Of a DNA stretch of 64,000 nucleotides, positions 9,075 to 17,888 are shown piece by piece. The notes below the pieces were generated by a model. The model worked only from the letters and a program-made list of their open reading frames with translations. It ran no database searches and was not told the DNA's origin. This stretch comes from Chitinophagaceae bacterium UBA1931. GTDB taxonomy: Bacteria > Bacteroidota > Bacteroidia > Chitinophagales > Chitinophagaceae. The stretch spans positions 2,035,889 to 2,099,888 of the forward strand of contig DDFJ01000004.1 in NCBI GenBank assembly GCA_002337125.1, read 5' to 3'. The translations under genes and the position numbers were made by a program. Numbering within the stretch: position 1 is the first letter of the stretch; every line of letters starts with the position of its first letter.

Positions 9075-10028
9075 TCACATCACTTCCTTCACTACATTGT
9101 AAATAATTTTTGTACTGCCTAATGTATAATAATGCAGTACAGGCACGCCAAATTCTTTCAGTTCTTTTGATTGTTGCGTAAGCCATTCCTGGCCGATTTT
9201 TTTACAATCATCATCTGTTTTTGCTTTCAGAATTTCATTGCTCAGTTCAGTTGGAATATCAACATGAAATGTGCGTGGAATAACAGAAAGCTGCTTCTTG
9301 CTGGTTAATGGTTTTAAACCCGGAATAATCGGTACTTCAATTCCCATTTCACGGCATTTGTTTACAAAATCAAAAAACTTCTTATTGTCGAAAAACATTT
9401 GTGTCATGATGTATTCTGCACCGGCATCCACTTTGTCTTTCAGTCGTTGCATTTCAATTTCCATGTTGGGCGATTCGAAATGCTTTTCAGGATATCCTGC
9501 CACACCTGCACAGAAATCAGTACGGAAACCATCACGTATATCTTCTTCCAGGTAAATGCCATGGTTGAGGTTAATGGTTTGCTTCAGCAAATCAATTGCA
9601 TATTTATTACCATCGGCATGTGGTTCAAAAAAGGTTTCATTCTTTGCAGCATCTCCACGAAGAACAAGCACATTCTGTACACCGATAAAATTCAGATCAA
9701 TCAACGCATCTTCTGTTTCACGTTTGGAAAAACCACCGCAAATCAGGTGAGGAACAGCATCAACATTATAATGGTTCTGAATAGCAGCACAAATACCAAC
9801 AGTGCCGGGACGTTTTCTTACTTCCACCTTTTCAAACGTACCATCGGCTTTTTTCTTAAACACATGTTCAGCCCTGTGATAGGTAACATTTACCCATGAT
9901 GGTTTAAACTCCATCAGCGGGTTGAGTGTGTCAAAAATTGAATTAATGGTTTTGCCTTTCAGTGGTGGCAGAATTTCAAATGATACCAGTGTATCTTTTG
10001 CCTTTGCTATATGTTCAGTAACCTTCAT
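9075..10028 (-). CDS. metF: 5,10-methylenetetrahydrofolate reductase
   Basis: 317 residues, normal for the bacterial enzyme. It reduces methylene-THF to 5-methyl-THF with an FAD cofactor, supplying the methyl group for methionine synthesis. Family marks: SFEILPPLKG near the N-terminus with the catalytic Glu, WVNVTYHRAE, and VLVLRGD, then YIMTQMFFD and PIIPGLKPLT. It stands alone between a bidirectional terminator and its own promoter. No SAM riboswitch could be recognised upstream. Confidence 0.96.
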   Translation of the reverse strand: MKVTEHIAKAKDTLVSFEILPPLKGKTINSIFDTLNPLMEFKPSWVNVTYHRAEHVFKKKADGTFEKVEVRKRPGTVGICAAIQNHYNVDAVPHLICGGFSKRETEDALIDLNFIGVQNVLVLRGDAAKNETFFEPHADGNKYAIDLLKQTINLNHGIYLEEDIRDGFRTDFCAGVAGYPEKHFESPNMEIEMQRLKDKVDAGAEYIMTQMFFDNKKFFDFVNKCREMGIEVPIIPGLKPLTSKKQLSVIPRTFHVDIPTELSNEILKAKTDDDCKKIGQEWLTQQSKELKEFGVPVLHYYTLGSTKIIYNVVKEVM

Positions 10029-10044
10029 GTTTGCTCAATTCATG

Positions 10045-10076
10045 CAAACTTATACCAACAGCCGCTTTTATTCAAA
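10045..10076 (-). promoter_or_regulatory. metF promoter
   Basis: Minus strand TTTG (10073-10076), 20-base spacer, TAAGTTTG (10045-10052): both elements match the Bacteroidota consensus. The -7 element ends 16 bases before the metF ATG. Confidence 0.65.
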
Positions 10077-10188
10077 CAAAGTTTAATAACGTCCGTTCTT
10101 ACAAACAATGCGTTTTCACAAATCAACAGGGTTTCAAATGGCACATTTCTGCCGAAATCAGGTATTTTCGCAATCATAAATTTTTACT

Positions 10189-10983
10189 TTGAGTTTAACT
10201 ATACATACCCAATCGCTTGTTAAGCGCTACCGCAGCCGCACAGTTGCCAACCAGGTAAGCATTGAAGTAAAGCAGGGCGAAATAGTTGGTTTACTTGGCC
10301 CTAACGGAGCCGGCAAAACCACTACGTTTTACATGGTGGTAGGTTTTATTAAGCCAGATGAAGGAGAAGTATTTCTCGATGATCTCAACATCACCAAATA
10401 TCCCATGTACAAACGTGCACAGATGGGCATTGGTTACCTGCCGCAGGAAGCAAGTGTGTTTCGTAAACTCACTGTTGAAGAAAATATTTCAGCTGTATTG
10501 GAAATGACTGATCTGAGCAAGCAGGAACAAAAGGATAAACTGGAAGACCTGCTGACCGAATTCCGTCTGCATCACGTACGCAAAAACAAAGGCGATTCAT
10601 TAAGTGGTGGCGAAAGAAGAAGAACTGAAATAGCACGTGCACTTGCTGTTGATCCAAAATTCATCTTGCTGGATGAACCTTTTGCAGGCGTTGACCCGAT
10701 TGCTGTGGAAGATATCCAGGCAGTGGTTGCACGTTTGAAGTATAAAAACATTGGCATCTTAATCACCGATCATAACGTAACCGAAACACTTTCCATCTGC
10801 GACAGGGCTTACCTGCTCATTGAAGGAAAGATATTTAAACACGGCACTGCAGAACAATTGGCAGAGGATGAGCATGTGCGCCGTCTTTACCTTGGCCGCA
10901 ACTTTGAATTAAAGCGAAAAGATTATCTGCACGAAGAAGCAAATAAAGCATTATCAGAACAATCTGAATCTGAAGAAAGCTAA
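10189..10983 (+). CDS. lptB: LPS export ABC transporter ATP-binding protein LptB
   Basis: 264 residues. Cytoplasmic ATPase of the LptBFG complex that extracts lipopolysaccharide from the inner membrane. Walker A GPNGAGKTT, Q-loop GYLPQE, signature LSGGERRR, Walker B ILLDEPFAGVDP and the H-loop TDHN are all present, and the order matches LptB closely. The start is a TTG at 10189, the only plausible initiator after an in-frame stop at 10177. A C-terminal extension of about 20 residues is acidic. LptF/G/C are not in the window. The GH3 gene follows after 43 bases. Confidence 0.93.
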   Translation: MSLTIHTQSLVKRYRSRTVANQVSIEVKQGEIVGLLGPNGAGKTTTFYMVVGFIKPDEGEVFLDDLNITKYPMYKRAQMGIGYLPQEASVFRKLTVEENISAVLEMTDLSKQEQKDKLEDLLTEFRLHHVRKNKGDSLSGGERRRTEIARALAVDPKFILLDEPFAGVDPIAVEDIQAVVARLKYKNIGILITDHNVTETLSICDRAYLLIEGKIFKHGTAEQLAEDEHVRRLYLGRNFELKRKDYLHEEANKALSEQSESEES

Positions 10984-11026
10984 ACGGTTTTTTCCTTAAA
11001 CTTTTATTTATCTTGCCGGTATCAAC

Positions 11027-12544
11027 ATGAAGCTGCTCAGCCCGGCCATATCAAGACTTGCCCGCATGCGTTTATGGCGCATCGAAAGCTGGATGAATAA
11101 TCCGGTAGCAGCCCAGCGTGAAGTGTTACAGGATCTTGTCACCACTGCACAATACACACAGTTTGGTCACCAGTATAAGTTTGAAAAACTGTTTAACATC
11201 ACTGAGTTTAAAAAAACTGTTCCCGTTCACGAATACAATGATATCAAGCCTTACATTGAACGAATGATGAATGGTGAAAAAAATGTACTGTGGCCAACTC
11301 CAGTAAAATGGTTTGCCAAAAGCAGCGGCACCACCAGCGATAAAAGCAAGTTCATCCCGGTTAGTGAAGAGAGTTTGCAGGAAGGTCATTACAAAGCAAG
11401 TAAGGATGTACTAACCCTGTACTACAGCAATTTCCCCGCATCTGATCTTTTAACCGGCAAAGGCCTGGTTATTGGCGGCAGCCATAATGTTAATCAGTTA
11501 AACGAAGAAATACAGTTTGGTGATCTGAGTGCTGTGCTGATGCAGAATGCTCCGTTCTGGAGTAACTGGATCCGCACTCCTGATTTAAGTATTGCACTCA
11601 TGGATGAATGGGAAAGCAAGATTGAAAAACTGGCGCTGAGTACAATTAAAGAAAATGTGAGTTCTATTTCAGGTGTACCCACATGGACACTTGTACTTTT
11701 CAGACGAATACTTGAAATAACAGGAAAGAAAACGATTAGCGAAGTATGGCCGCAGCTTGAATTATACCTGCATGGCGGCGTTTCATTTGTTCCTTACAGG
11801 GAACAGTTTGAACAGATCATTGGCAAACCAATTAACTATCTCGAAACCTATAATGCCAGCGAAGGATTTTTTGCTGCACAGGATAAACCCGGTGAAGATG
11901 GTATGTTGCTGCTGGCCGATCATGGTATTTTTTATGAGTTCATGCCCGTTTCTGAATATGGAAATCCGTTTCCAAAAACAATTGGTTTAGATAAAGTTGA
12001 ACCGGGAAAAAATTATGCGATTATCATCACCACCAATGGCGGGCTTTGGCGTTACCTTGTTGGCGATACAGTTCAGTTTACATCCGTTGAACCATACAGG
12101 TTAAAAGTAAGTGGCCGCATCAAACACTTCATGAATGCATTTGGAGAAGAAGTAATTGTTGATAACAGTGATAAAGCCATTGCACTTGCATGCGAACAAA
12201 CAGGCGCAGTTGTAAATGAATACACTGCTGCACCCGTGTACTTCAGTCATTCAGGAAATGGTGCACACGAATGGTTGATTGAATTTGAAAAAGAACCATC
12301 CAGCTTAAACGATTTTGTTTACGAGCTTGACACTGCTTTAAAAAATCTCAACAGCGATTACGAAGCCAAGCGACATAAAAATATTGCCCTGCGTTTGCCC
12401 TTTGTTCATCCCGTACCAAAAGGAACATTTCACGAATGGCTCCGCAGCAGGGGAAAACTGGGTGGTCAGCACAAAGTACCCCGCCTCAGTAACGACCGCA
12501 GTTATGTGGAAGAAATTCTGAAGTTTAAAAACACAGGTAGTTAA
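11027..12544 (+). CDS. GH3 auxin-responsive promoter family protein (acyl-adenylate-forming type), copy 1
   Basis: 505 residues spanning the whole GH3 fold. Seen: WFAKSSGTTSDKSK, the nucleotide-binding loop with Ser/Thr-rich stretch, YNASEGFFA in the centre, a YLVGDT motif, and the C-terminal GQHKVPR. GH3 proteins belong to the ANL superfamily; plant members join amino acids to jasmonate or auxin. The function of bacterial members is not established, so an acyl-acid amido synthetase or acyl-ligase activity is inference. A second family member lies at 29904-31430 with matching motifs. fabG follows on the same strand after 81 bases. Confidence 0.9.
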   Translation: MKLLSPAISRLARMRLWRIESWMNNPVAAQREVLQDLVTTAQYTQFGHQYKFEKLFNITEFKKTVPVHEYNDIKPYIERMMNGEKNVLWPTPVKWFAKSSGTTSDKSKFIPVSEESLQEGHYKASKDVLTLYYSNFPASDLLTGKGLVIGGSHNVNQLNEEIQFGDLSAVLMQNAPFWSNWIRTPDLSIALMDEWESKIEKLALSTIKENVSSISGVPTWTLVLFRRILEITGKKTISEVWPQLELYLHGGVSFVPYREQFEQIIGKPINYLETYNASEGFFAAQDKPGEDGMLLLADHGIFYEFMPVSEYGNPFPKTIGLDKVEPGKNYAIIITTNGGLWRYLVGDTVQFTSVEPYRLKVSGRIKHFMNAFGEEVIVDNSDKAIALACEQTGAVVNEYTAAPVYFSHSGNGAHEWLIEFEKEPSSLNDFVYELDTALKNLNSDYEAKRHKNIALRLPFVHPVPKGTFHEWLRSRGKLGGQHKVPRLSNDRSYVEEILKFKNTGS

Positions 12545-12625
12545 CCAAGGTTTGAATTACAAACATTCTCTTGCTGCAAAAAGCAAAAGAATACCTTTAC
12601 TTTGCATCATCTCAATTAATATTTT

Positions 12626-13381
12626 ATGAAACTTCTTGAAGGAAAAACAGCCATTGTTACCGGTGCAGCCCGTGGAATTGGCGAAGCCGTTGCACTTAAG
12701 TTTGCCGAAAATGGCGCTAATGTTGCTTTTACATTTGTAAGCGACAGCAGTAAAGATAAAGCAGCAGCACTTGAACAAAAGTTAACAGCACTCGGCGTAA
12801 AAGCAAAAGCATATCAAAGCAACGCCGGTGATTTTGCAGCTTGCGAAGCTTTTGTAAATGATGTGCTCAAAGAATTTGGGACTGTTGATATTTGTGTAAA
12901 CAATGCAGGTATTTCAAAAGATAATTTATTACTCCGCATGAGTCCCGAGCAATTTGAAGAAGTAATAAAAGTAAACCTCAACAGCGTGTTCTACATGACC
13001 AAGCAGGTTATTCGTCCCATGATGAAAGCAAAAAGCGGAAGCATCATTAACATGAGTTCCGTTATTGGCGAAATGGGTAATGCTGGTCAAAGCAGTTATG
13101 CAGCAAGTAAAGCTGGTGTAATTGGTTTTACCAAATCAGTTGCAAAAGAATTGGGCAGCCGCAACATCCGTTGCAATGCTATTGCGCCAGGTTTTGTTGA
13201 AACAGATATGACTTCTTACCTCAAAGAAGGTGAAGCGGCGGATAAATACAAAGCAGGAATTCCGCTTGGCCGTTTTGCAAGTGCTGAAGACATTGCAAAT
13301 GTTACGTTGTTTCTTGCAAGCGATCTCAGCAGTTATGTAACCGGACAAACCATCAGCGCCTGTGGTGGTCTCAATATTTAA
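12626..13381 (+). CDS. fabG: 3-oxoacyl-ACP reductase
   Basis: 251 residues, short-chain dehydrogenase. It reduces 3-oxoacyl-ACP with NADPH in fatty-acid elongation. Visible: the TGAARGIG nucleotide loop (12-19), NNAG (92-95) and the catalytic triad Ser145, Tyr158, Lys162, then IAPGFVETDM and a typical GGLNI C-terminus. FabG family members also act on other oxo-substrates, but the match to FabG proper is good. Upstream bases include near-consensus promoter repeats (TACCTTTA, TTACTTTG). A strong terminator follows. Confidence 0.9.
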   Translation: MKLLEGKTAIVTGAARGIGEAVALKFAENGANVAFTFVSDSSKDKAAALEQKLTALGVKAKAYQSNAGDFAACEAFVNDVLKEFGTVDICVNNAGISKDNLLLRMSPEQFEEVIKVNLNSVFYMTKQVIRPMMKAKSGSIINMSSVIGEMGNAGQSSYAASKAGVIGFTKSVAKELGSRNIRCNAIAPGFVETDMTSYLKEGEAADKYKAGIPLGRFASAEDIANVTLFLASDLSSYVTGQTISACGGLNI

Positions 13382-13400
13382 GTTCAACCTAATTAAATAA

Positions 13401-13433
13401 AAAAGCCCCGACTTAATTTGTCGGGGCTTTTTG
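13401..13433. terminator. Bidirectional intrinsic terminator
   Basis: AAAAGCCCCGAC pairs with GTCGGGGCTTTT (13420-13431) around a 7-base loop; A-run on one side and T-run on the other. Lies between convergent fabG and the carbonic anhydrase gene. Confidence 0.9.
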
Positions 13434-13434
13434 T

Positions 13435-14124
13435 TTAGTGCCTCAACTCTGCAAGACTAAACTCGGGGTTCACTTCATCTTTTATAAACTCAACATCTTC
13501 ATAAAAATCAACCTTACCTGTTTCAATATTATACATTGCACCAACTACTCCTATTTCACCGCTTTCCACCATTTGTTCGATAATAAAACTGCGTTCAATA
13601 ATACCCTTCACTGAACGACGCACATTGATAGATGAAACATTTTCAACAAACTCCTGGTTTTTTGAATTTCGTTTTTCAATATCAACCGTTGATCGTTCTG
13701 CATACACCGATGGCTGCAGTTTTGAAAGCAGCTCAGTAAGATTTCCCATCTCCACATGATCGCATGCACCTTTTACTGCACCGCACTTTGTATGACCAAG
13801 AACAACAATCAGTTTTGATCCCGCTACTTTGCAGGCAAACTCCATGCAACCAAGAATATCAGTATTTACAATATTGCCTGCCACCCTGATGCTGAAAATA
13901 TCACCAAGACCCTGGTCAAAAATCAATTCAGCAGAAGTGCGGCTGTCCATACAACTTAATACTGCTGCAAAAGGCCACTGACCATCACGTGTTGCATTCA
14001 CCTGTTCCAGTAAGTTGCGGTTTTCTTTTAAATTATTCAAAAATCGTTCGTTACCCTCTTTCAAAATATCCAATGCCATTCTCGGTGTAAGGTTCGATTG
14101 TGTTTCTTTTGTATGTACTCTCAT
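13435..14124 (-). CDS. Beta-class carbonic anhydrase, first of two
   Basis: 229 residues. It interconverts CO2 and bicarbonate with an active-site zinc. The zinc ligands are Cys58, His111 and Cys114 (SCMDSR, GHTKCG), with Asp60-Arg62 as the catalytic pair. It is 48 bases downstream of the SulP transporter gene on the same strand, so the two probably form an operon and work together in bicarbonate uptake or hydration (inference from known SulP/carbonic anhydrase pairings). It is a different subgroup from the enzyme at 16485: the N-terminus and the region after the CxxC differ. Confidence 0.92.
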   Translation of the reverse strand: MRVHTKETQSNLTPRMALDILKEGNERFLNNLKENRNLLEQVNATRDGQWPFAAVLSCMDSRTSAELIFDQGLGDIFSIRVAGNIVNTDILGCMEFACKVAGSKLIVVLGHTKCGAVKGACDHVEMGNLTELLSKLQPSVYAERSTVDIEKRNSKNQEFVENVSSINVRRSVKGIIERSFIIEQMVESGEIGVVGAMYNIETGKVDFYEDVEFIKDEVNPEFSLAELRH

Positions 14125-14172
14125 ATTATTTGTTGTTTAAGTATTGTTTAAAATATTTGTTTGTTGTACCTG

Positions 14173-15750
14173 TTAATCTTTTTCAGAATGAACATGCACA
14201 GAGTCTTCCATTTTATAAGCAGGTTTAAAATTCTTTAAAGTAACCTGTATGTTTTTATCTTTTGAACTGAAGTTTAAAAAATCACGAAGTAGTTCAAGCA
14301 CATCATGATCAATATAAACTGTATTAGCTGCATCAATTACAAGTTTGCTGTTTTTGGGCAAATGTGCAAGTGTTTGCTTAATGGCTGCTTTGTTAAGAAA
14401 CGAAACTTCCTGCGCAAGATCCATGTGAACAGTTTCGCCTTCGTGATGTTTTTCTTTTTTAAAGAAATAAGCCAGCTTCATATTTCCACGTAAGATAAAA
14501 ATCACACTTACGGCCAAACCAATTCCTACACCTTTCAGTAAATCAGTAAACACAACTGCCACAACAGTTACAATGAAAGGTATAAACTGATGTTTACCTG
14601 TGTGCCACATATGTGTAAATACTTTGGGACTTGCAAGTTTTAAACCAATCATTATAAGAATAGCTGCAAGACTCGCCATTGGAATTTTATTCAGCAATCC
14701 CGGAACAGATACAACTGCAATCAGCAAAAACACACCATGTGCAATTGCAGAAAGTTTTGTTCGGGCACCAGAGTTAATATTTGCTGTTGTACGCACAATA
14801 ACAGAAGTCATTGGTAAGCCGCCAAGCAGTCCTGTAAGAATATTTCCTATTCCCTGTGCACGTAATTCTGTATTAGCACTTGAAAAACGTTTCTGCGGAT
14901 CCATTTTATCACCTGCTTCAAGACAAAGCAGTGTTTCAATGCTTGCAACAATTGCAATGGTGGCTCCAACAATCCAAACCTTCGGATCTACAAAGCCTGA
15001 AAAATCAGGCGTATGAAACTGTCCTACAAATTCTTTGAAAGAAGATGCTGTTGGTAATGTTACAAGATGATCCTGCGAAATAGCAAGTGCCGATCCGGTT
15101 GATTTGAATAATTCATTGATAACAATTCCGGCAACAACAACAACCAATGCTCCAGGCAGTGCTTTAATTTTTTTGAGTGCAGGCACTTTATTAAAAGCAA
15201 TCAGTATGGCTAATGAAACAACGGTGATGATGATTGCACCTGCATGTGCATAGTTAAACGAATGAATAAGCTCCGTGAAAAAACCTTTGTCTTCTTTCAG
15301 CAGTTCGTATGAAAAGAAATCGCCTTCGTGTGCTTTATCATAACCAATGGCATGCGGAATTTCTTTTTTAATGATGATGATACCAATTGCAGCAAGCATC
15401 CCTTCAATTACGCTTGTAGGAAAATAGCTTGAAATACCACCTGCTTTAATTAAACCAAGTGTAAGCTGCATAATACCTGCAATAACAACTGCAGCAAGAA
15501 AAGGTTCATAACCTAAATCAGTAATTGCTGCCAGCACAATAGCAATAAGACCTGCAGCCGGACCCGATACACTAACATTTGAATTACTTAAATAACCCAC
15601 AACAATACCGCCTATAATGCCTGTAATAATACCTGCAAAAGGTGGTGCGCCGCTGGCAACTGCAATGCCTAAACAGAGCGGCAGTGCTACAAGAAAGACC
15701 ACCATGCCCGACAGCATATCTGCTTTAAAAAACTTTGTACTTAGTTTCAT
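14173..15750 (-). CDS. SulP-family anion transporter (bicarbonate or sulfate) with STAS domain
   Basis: 525 residues from ATG 15750. A longer frame reaches 15843, but its first 31 residues are not family-like and ATG 15750 gives MKLSTKFFKADM as in relatives. About 11-14 hydrophobic segments cover ~15-420; the C-terminal ~100 residues form a cytoplasmic STAS domain (VIDAANTVYIDHDVLE). SulP proteins exchange sulfate, bicarbonate or other anions. The neighbouring carbonic anhydrases argue for bicarbonate here (BicA-like), while substrate specificity cannot be read from the sequence. A perfect palindrome lies 124 bases upstream (15874-15888). Confidence 0.9.
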   Translation of the reverse strand: MKLSTKFFKADMLSGMVVFLVALPLCLGIAVASGAPPFAGIITGIIGGIVVGYLSNSNVSVSGPAAGLIAIVLAAITDLGYEPFLAAVVIAGIMQLTLGLIKAGGISSYFPTSVIEGMLAAIGIIIIKKEIPHAIGYDKAHEGDFFSYELLKEDKGFFTELIHSFNYAHAGAIIITVVSLAILIAFNKVPALKKIKALPGALVVVVAGIVINELFKSTGSALAISQDHLVTLPTASSFKEFVGQFHTPDFSGFVDPKVWIVGATIAIVASIETLLCLEAGDKMDPQKRFSSANTELRAQGIGNILTGLLGGLPMTSVIVRTTANINSGARTKLSAIAHGVFLLIAVVSVPGLLNKIPMASLAAILIMIGLKLASPKVFTHMWHTGKHQFIPFIVTVVAVVFTDLLKGVGIGLAVSVIFILRGNMKLAYFFKKEKHHEGETVHMDLAQEVSFLNKAAIKQTLAHLPKNSKLVIDAANTVYIDHDVLELLRDFLNFSSKDKNIQVTLKNFKPAYKMEDSVHVHSEKD

Positions 15751-15873
15751 TGAATGAAAAAATATTTTTGATGTGATTCGATCGATGTTCAGATTGGATG
15801 GATAAGCTAAATGCATACATCTGCAGATTATTTCAAACAGCAATCACTGCTGTTCAAAACAAATCAGCCTGCA

Positions 15874-15888
15874 GTCAATACAATTGAC
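15874..15888. promoter_or_regulatory. Palindromic candidate operator upstream of the SulP gene
   Basis: GTCAAT-ACA-ATTGAC is a perfect 6+3+6 inverted repeat. Its 11-base core AATACAATTGA recurs on the same strand at 16393-16403, before the second carbonic anhydrase gene. The binding protein is unknown. Confidence 0.35.
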
Positions 15889-15957
15889 CGCAAAGAATGT
15901 AATGATTCAACTTTTAAACTGTAAATGGAAGCATGAAGCCAGTTATTGACTTCCTTA

Positions 15958-16326
15958 TCAGGCAAGGTTTGGAGGAGGTACCAGCAGTTCGCCATGAAAA
16001 GCGATGTAAGCTTTTTCGTCTTCAGTTCTGCCGTAACCTTCTTTAGCTAAAAGAAAACAATCTGTTTTGTGATGATCATGAAGAAACTCTTCGGTTAAAG
16101 TTGTTGTGCCGCCGGATTTTTCTTCGTTTGAATTTGTAAGCGGGTTTGAAGAATCTTCATCTGTTGATTTTTGCGATGACAATGCTTTTTCAACAGCTTT
16201 CAGCTTTTCAATTTTCTGCATGGCCGAATAAACAAGAGGGGTGCACACAGTAAGCCAAGCCAAAACCGCCATTAAAAAAATGGTGGAGAATTTATTGAGT
16301 TGGTTATTTGTTCCTGTGTATCGCAT
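15958..16326 (-). CDS. Small membrane-anchored protein of unknown function
   Basis: 122 residues. One hydrophobic segment (about 15-33, FLMAVLAWLTVCTPLVYS) suggests an uncleaved anchor or a signal peptide. The remainder is hydrophilic: a Lys/Glu/Ser-rich stretch, then HDHHK and a Pro-rich end. It is unrecognised beyond being an exported or membrane-bound protein. It is divergent from the carbonic anhydrase gene at 16485 and lies on the same strand as the SulP gene 207 bases away, so a role in the carbon locus is possible but unsupported by any domain. Confidence 0.7.
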   Translation of the reverse strand: MRYTGTNNQLNKFSTIFLMAVLAWLTVCTPLVYSAMQKIEKLKAVEKALSSQKSTDEDSSNPLTNSNEEKSGGTTTLTEEFLHDHHKTDCFLLAKEGYGRTEDEKAYIAFHGELLVPPPNLA

Positions 16327-16390
16327 CAGTAAAATTTGCTGCTAATTTTCCCTATTTTTATTCAAATTGCAGGAAGATTGGCGGCGAAAG

Positions 16391-16405
16391 TAATACAATT
16401 GATCG
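16391..16405. promoter_or_regulatory. Second copy of the AATACAATTGA element
   Basis: GTAATACAATTGATC shares an 11-base core with the perfect palindrome at 15874-15888 but is itself an imperfect inverted repeat. It sits between the divergent genes at 16326 and 16485. Confidence 0.3.
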
Positions 16406-16484
16406 TTTATTTCTGCCATAAAACCTTTAAATATTTCTTAACTCTTTTAACAGTTCAAGAAATAAAAAATTTCAAATTAACGGA

Positions 16485-17120
16485 ATGAAATCATACGAAA
16501 AATTATTGCAGGAAAACAAAGAATGGGCTTCTGGAAAAATTACTGCCGATCCTGAATTTTTCAGCAGGCTCGCTGATTTGCAGAACCCGGAATTTTTATG
16601 GATAGGCTGCAGCGACAGCCGTGTGCCTGCTAATGAAATTACCGGAACACAACCGGGCGAAATTTTTGTGCACCGCAATATTGCCAACCTTGTTATTCAT
16701 ACCGATGTAAACCTGTTAAGTGTACTTGAATATGCTGTTGAACATTTGAAAGTAAAACATGTAATTGTATGTGGTCACTACGGCTGTGGTGGAATTAAAG
16801 CTGCAATGAGCAACAGGGATTACAAACAGGTACTGAACATGTGGCTTCGTTATATTAAAGATGTGTACCGCCACAACCGGGAAGAATTAAATGCAATTGA
16901 TGATGAAGAAACAAGGGCCGACAGGTTAACCGAGCTGAATGTAATTGAACAGGTGCAGCGGCTTGCAAAAACATCTATCATTCAAAAAGCATGGAAAGAA
17001 GAAAAGCGACCAGATTTACATGGATGGGTTTACGGTTTAAAAGATGGATTAATTAACCCGGTGTATGAAATGAAAGCAGGTACGCCTCTTGATCCCTTGT
17101 ATGAATATCAAGACATTTAA
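16485..17120 (+). CDS. can: Beta-class carbonic anhydrase, Can type
   Basis: 211 residues, close to the 220 of E. coli Can. Zinc ligands and catalytic residues fall at Cys42, Asp44, His98 and Cys101, the same numbering as E. coli Can. HRNIAN and the C-terminal WVYGLKDG stretch are also typical. It supplies bicarbonate to carboxylases or recaptures CO2 in the cytoplasm. It is transcribed away from the SulP locus and has its own terminator. Confidence 0.94.
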   Translation: MKSYEKLLQENKEWASGKITADPEFFSRLADLQNPEFLWIGCSDSRVPANEITGTQPGEIFVHRNIANLVIHTDVNLLSVLEYAVEHLKVKHVIVCGHYGCGGIKAAMSNRDYKQVLNMWLRYIKDVYRHNREELNAIDDEETRADRLTELNVIEQVQRLAKTSIIQKAWKEEKRPDLHGWVYGLKDGLINPVYEMKAGTPLDPLYEYQDI

Positions 17121-17127
17121 ATTAGTT

Positions 17128-17154
17128 AAATCCCGCAGCAGCGGGATTTTTTAT
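17128..17154 (+). terminator. Intrinsic terminator after can
   Basis: AAATCCCGC / GCGGGATTT hairpin with a 4-base loop followed by a T-run, starting 7 bases after the can stop. Its T-run reaches the stop codon of the convergent gene at 17151. Confidence 0.85.
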
Positions 17155-17789
17155 ACACTGATCTTCAGGTTTCGCTTTTGAATGTATGCATGCCACAAAA
17201 TCATTGCTGCAATGGTACGGTATGGCCGCCAGGGTTCAGCAATAGCCAGCATTTCATCTTTTGTAATATGCGGATGCAATTGCTTTTGTTCTTTTAAACT
17301 GGTCACTAATGCAACATCTCCCAACGGAAACAAATCGGTACGTTGCAATGCATGCATTAAATACACATCAGCTGTCCAGTGTCCAATTCCTTTTATGGCT
17401 GTCAGCTGCGCCCTTACTTCTTCATCGTGCAGGTTGCTGAGTTTTTTAAGATGAAGTTGTTTTGATAAAATGGCTGTTGCCAGTTCTCTTGCATAAATAA
17501 TTTTTTGTCGGGAAAAATAACAGGCCCTCAGTTCTTCGTCTGTCATTAACAAAATTTTTTGTGGAGTTACAGTCCCGATTTTTTCTTTCAGTCTTTTGTA
17601 TGCAGCATAAGCCGATGCAAGTGAAACCTGCTGTTCAAGAATGGTAAGAACAAGTGTTTCAAAGCCCTGCTTTCTCGTCCACATGGGCGGGTATCCAAGT
17701 TCAGTAACAATCTTCTTCAACTGCTTATCACGTTTTGAAAGAAGATCGCAGTATTGCTGAAAATTATCTGCTGAAAAAGTTTGTATCAT
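17151..17789 (-). CDS. DNA-3-methyladenine glycosylase, AlkA/HhH-GPD type
   Basis: 212 residues. It excises alkylated bases in base-excision repair. The protein is a bare HhH-GPD domain: helix-hairpin-helix LTAIKGIGHWTADVYLMHAL followed by the catalytic Asp in PLGDVAL. The N-terminal beta domain of E. coli AlkA is absent, as in the shorter Mag-like enzymes. There are no iron-sulfur cysteines at the C-terminus, so it is not a Nth/MutY protein. It stands alone, convergent with can. Confidence 0.88.
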   Translation of the reverse strand: MIQTFSADNFQQYCDLLSKRDKQLKKIVTELGYPPMWTRKQGFETLVLTILEQQVSLASAYAAYKRLKEKIGTVTPQKILLMTDEELRACYFSRQKIIYARELATAILSKQLHLKKLSNLHDEEVRAQLTAIKGIGHWTADVYLMHALQRTDLFPLGDVALVTSLKEQKQLHPHITKDEMLAIAEPWRPYRTIAAMILWHAYIQKRNLKISV

Positions 17790-17828
17790 TCTTATTATAA
17801 AAAAGGATAAATATAATTTACACTTATT

Positions 17829-17863
17829 AAAAAAAAGAAGCGGCAGATAAAAACCACCGCTTC
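17829..17863 (-). terminator. Intrinsic terminator of the enoyl-CoA hydratase gene
   Basis: On the minus strand GAAGCGG pairs with CCGCTTC around a 13-base loop and is followed by a long T-run, 26 bases after the stop at 17889. Confidence 0.75.
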
Positions 17864-17888
17864 CTTTTATGAAAGATGAATGTCCCTG

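Noticed and set aside
10029..10188. SAM riboswitch upstream of metF
   Set aside because: No conserved SAM riboswitch core or matching helices could be recognised; a plain promoter explains the region.
13435..17120. Carboxysome or photosynthetic CO2-concentrating locus
   Set aside because: No Rubisco, shell protein or DabA-like gene is present; only carbonic anhydrases and SulP.
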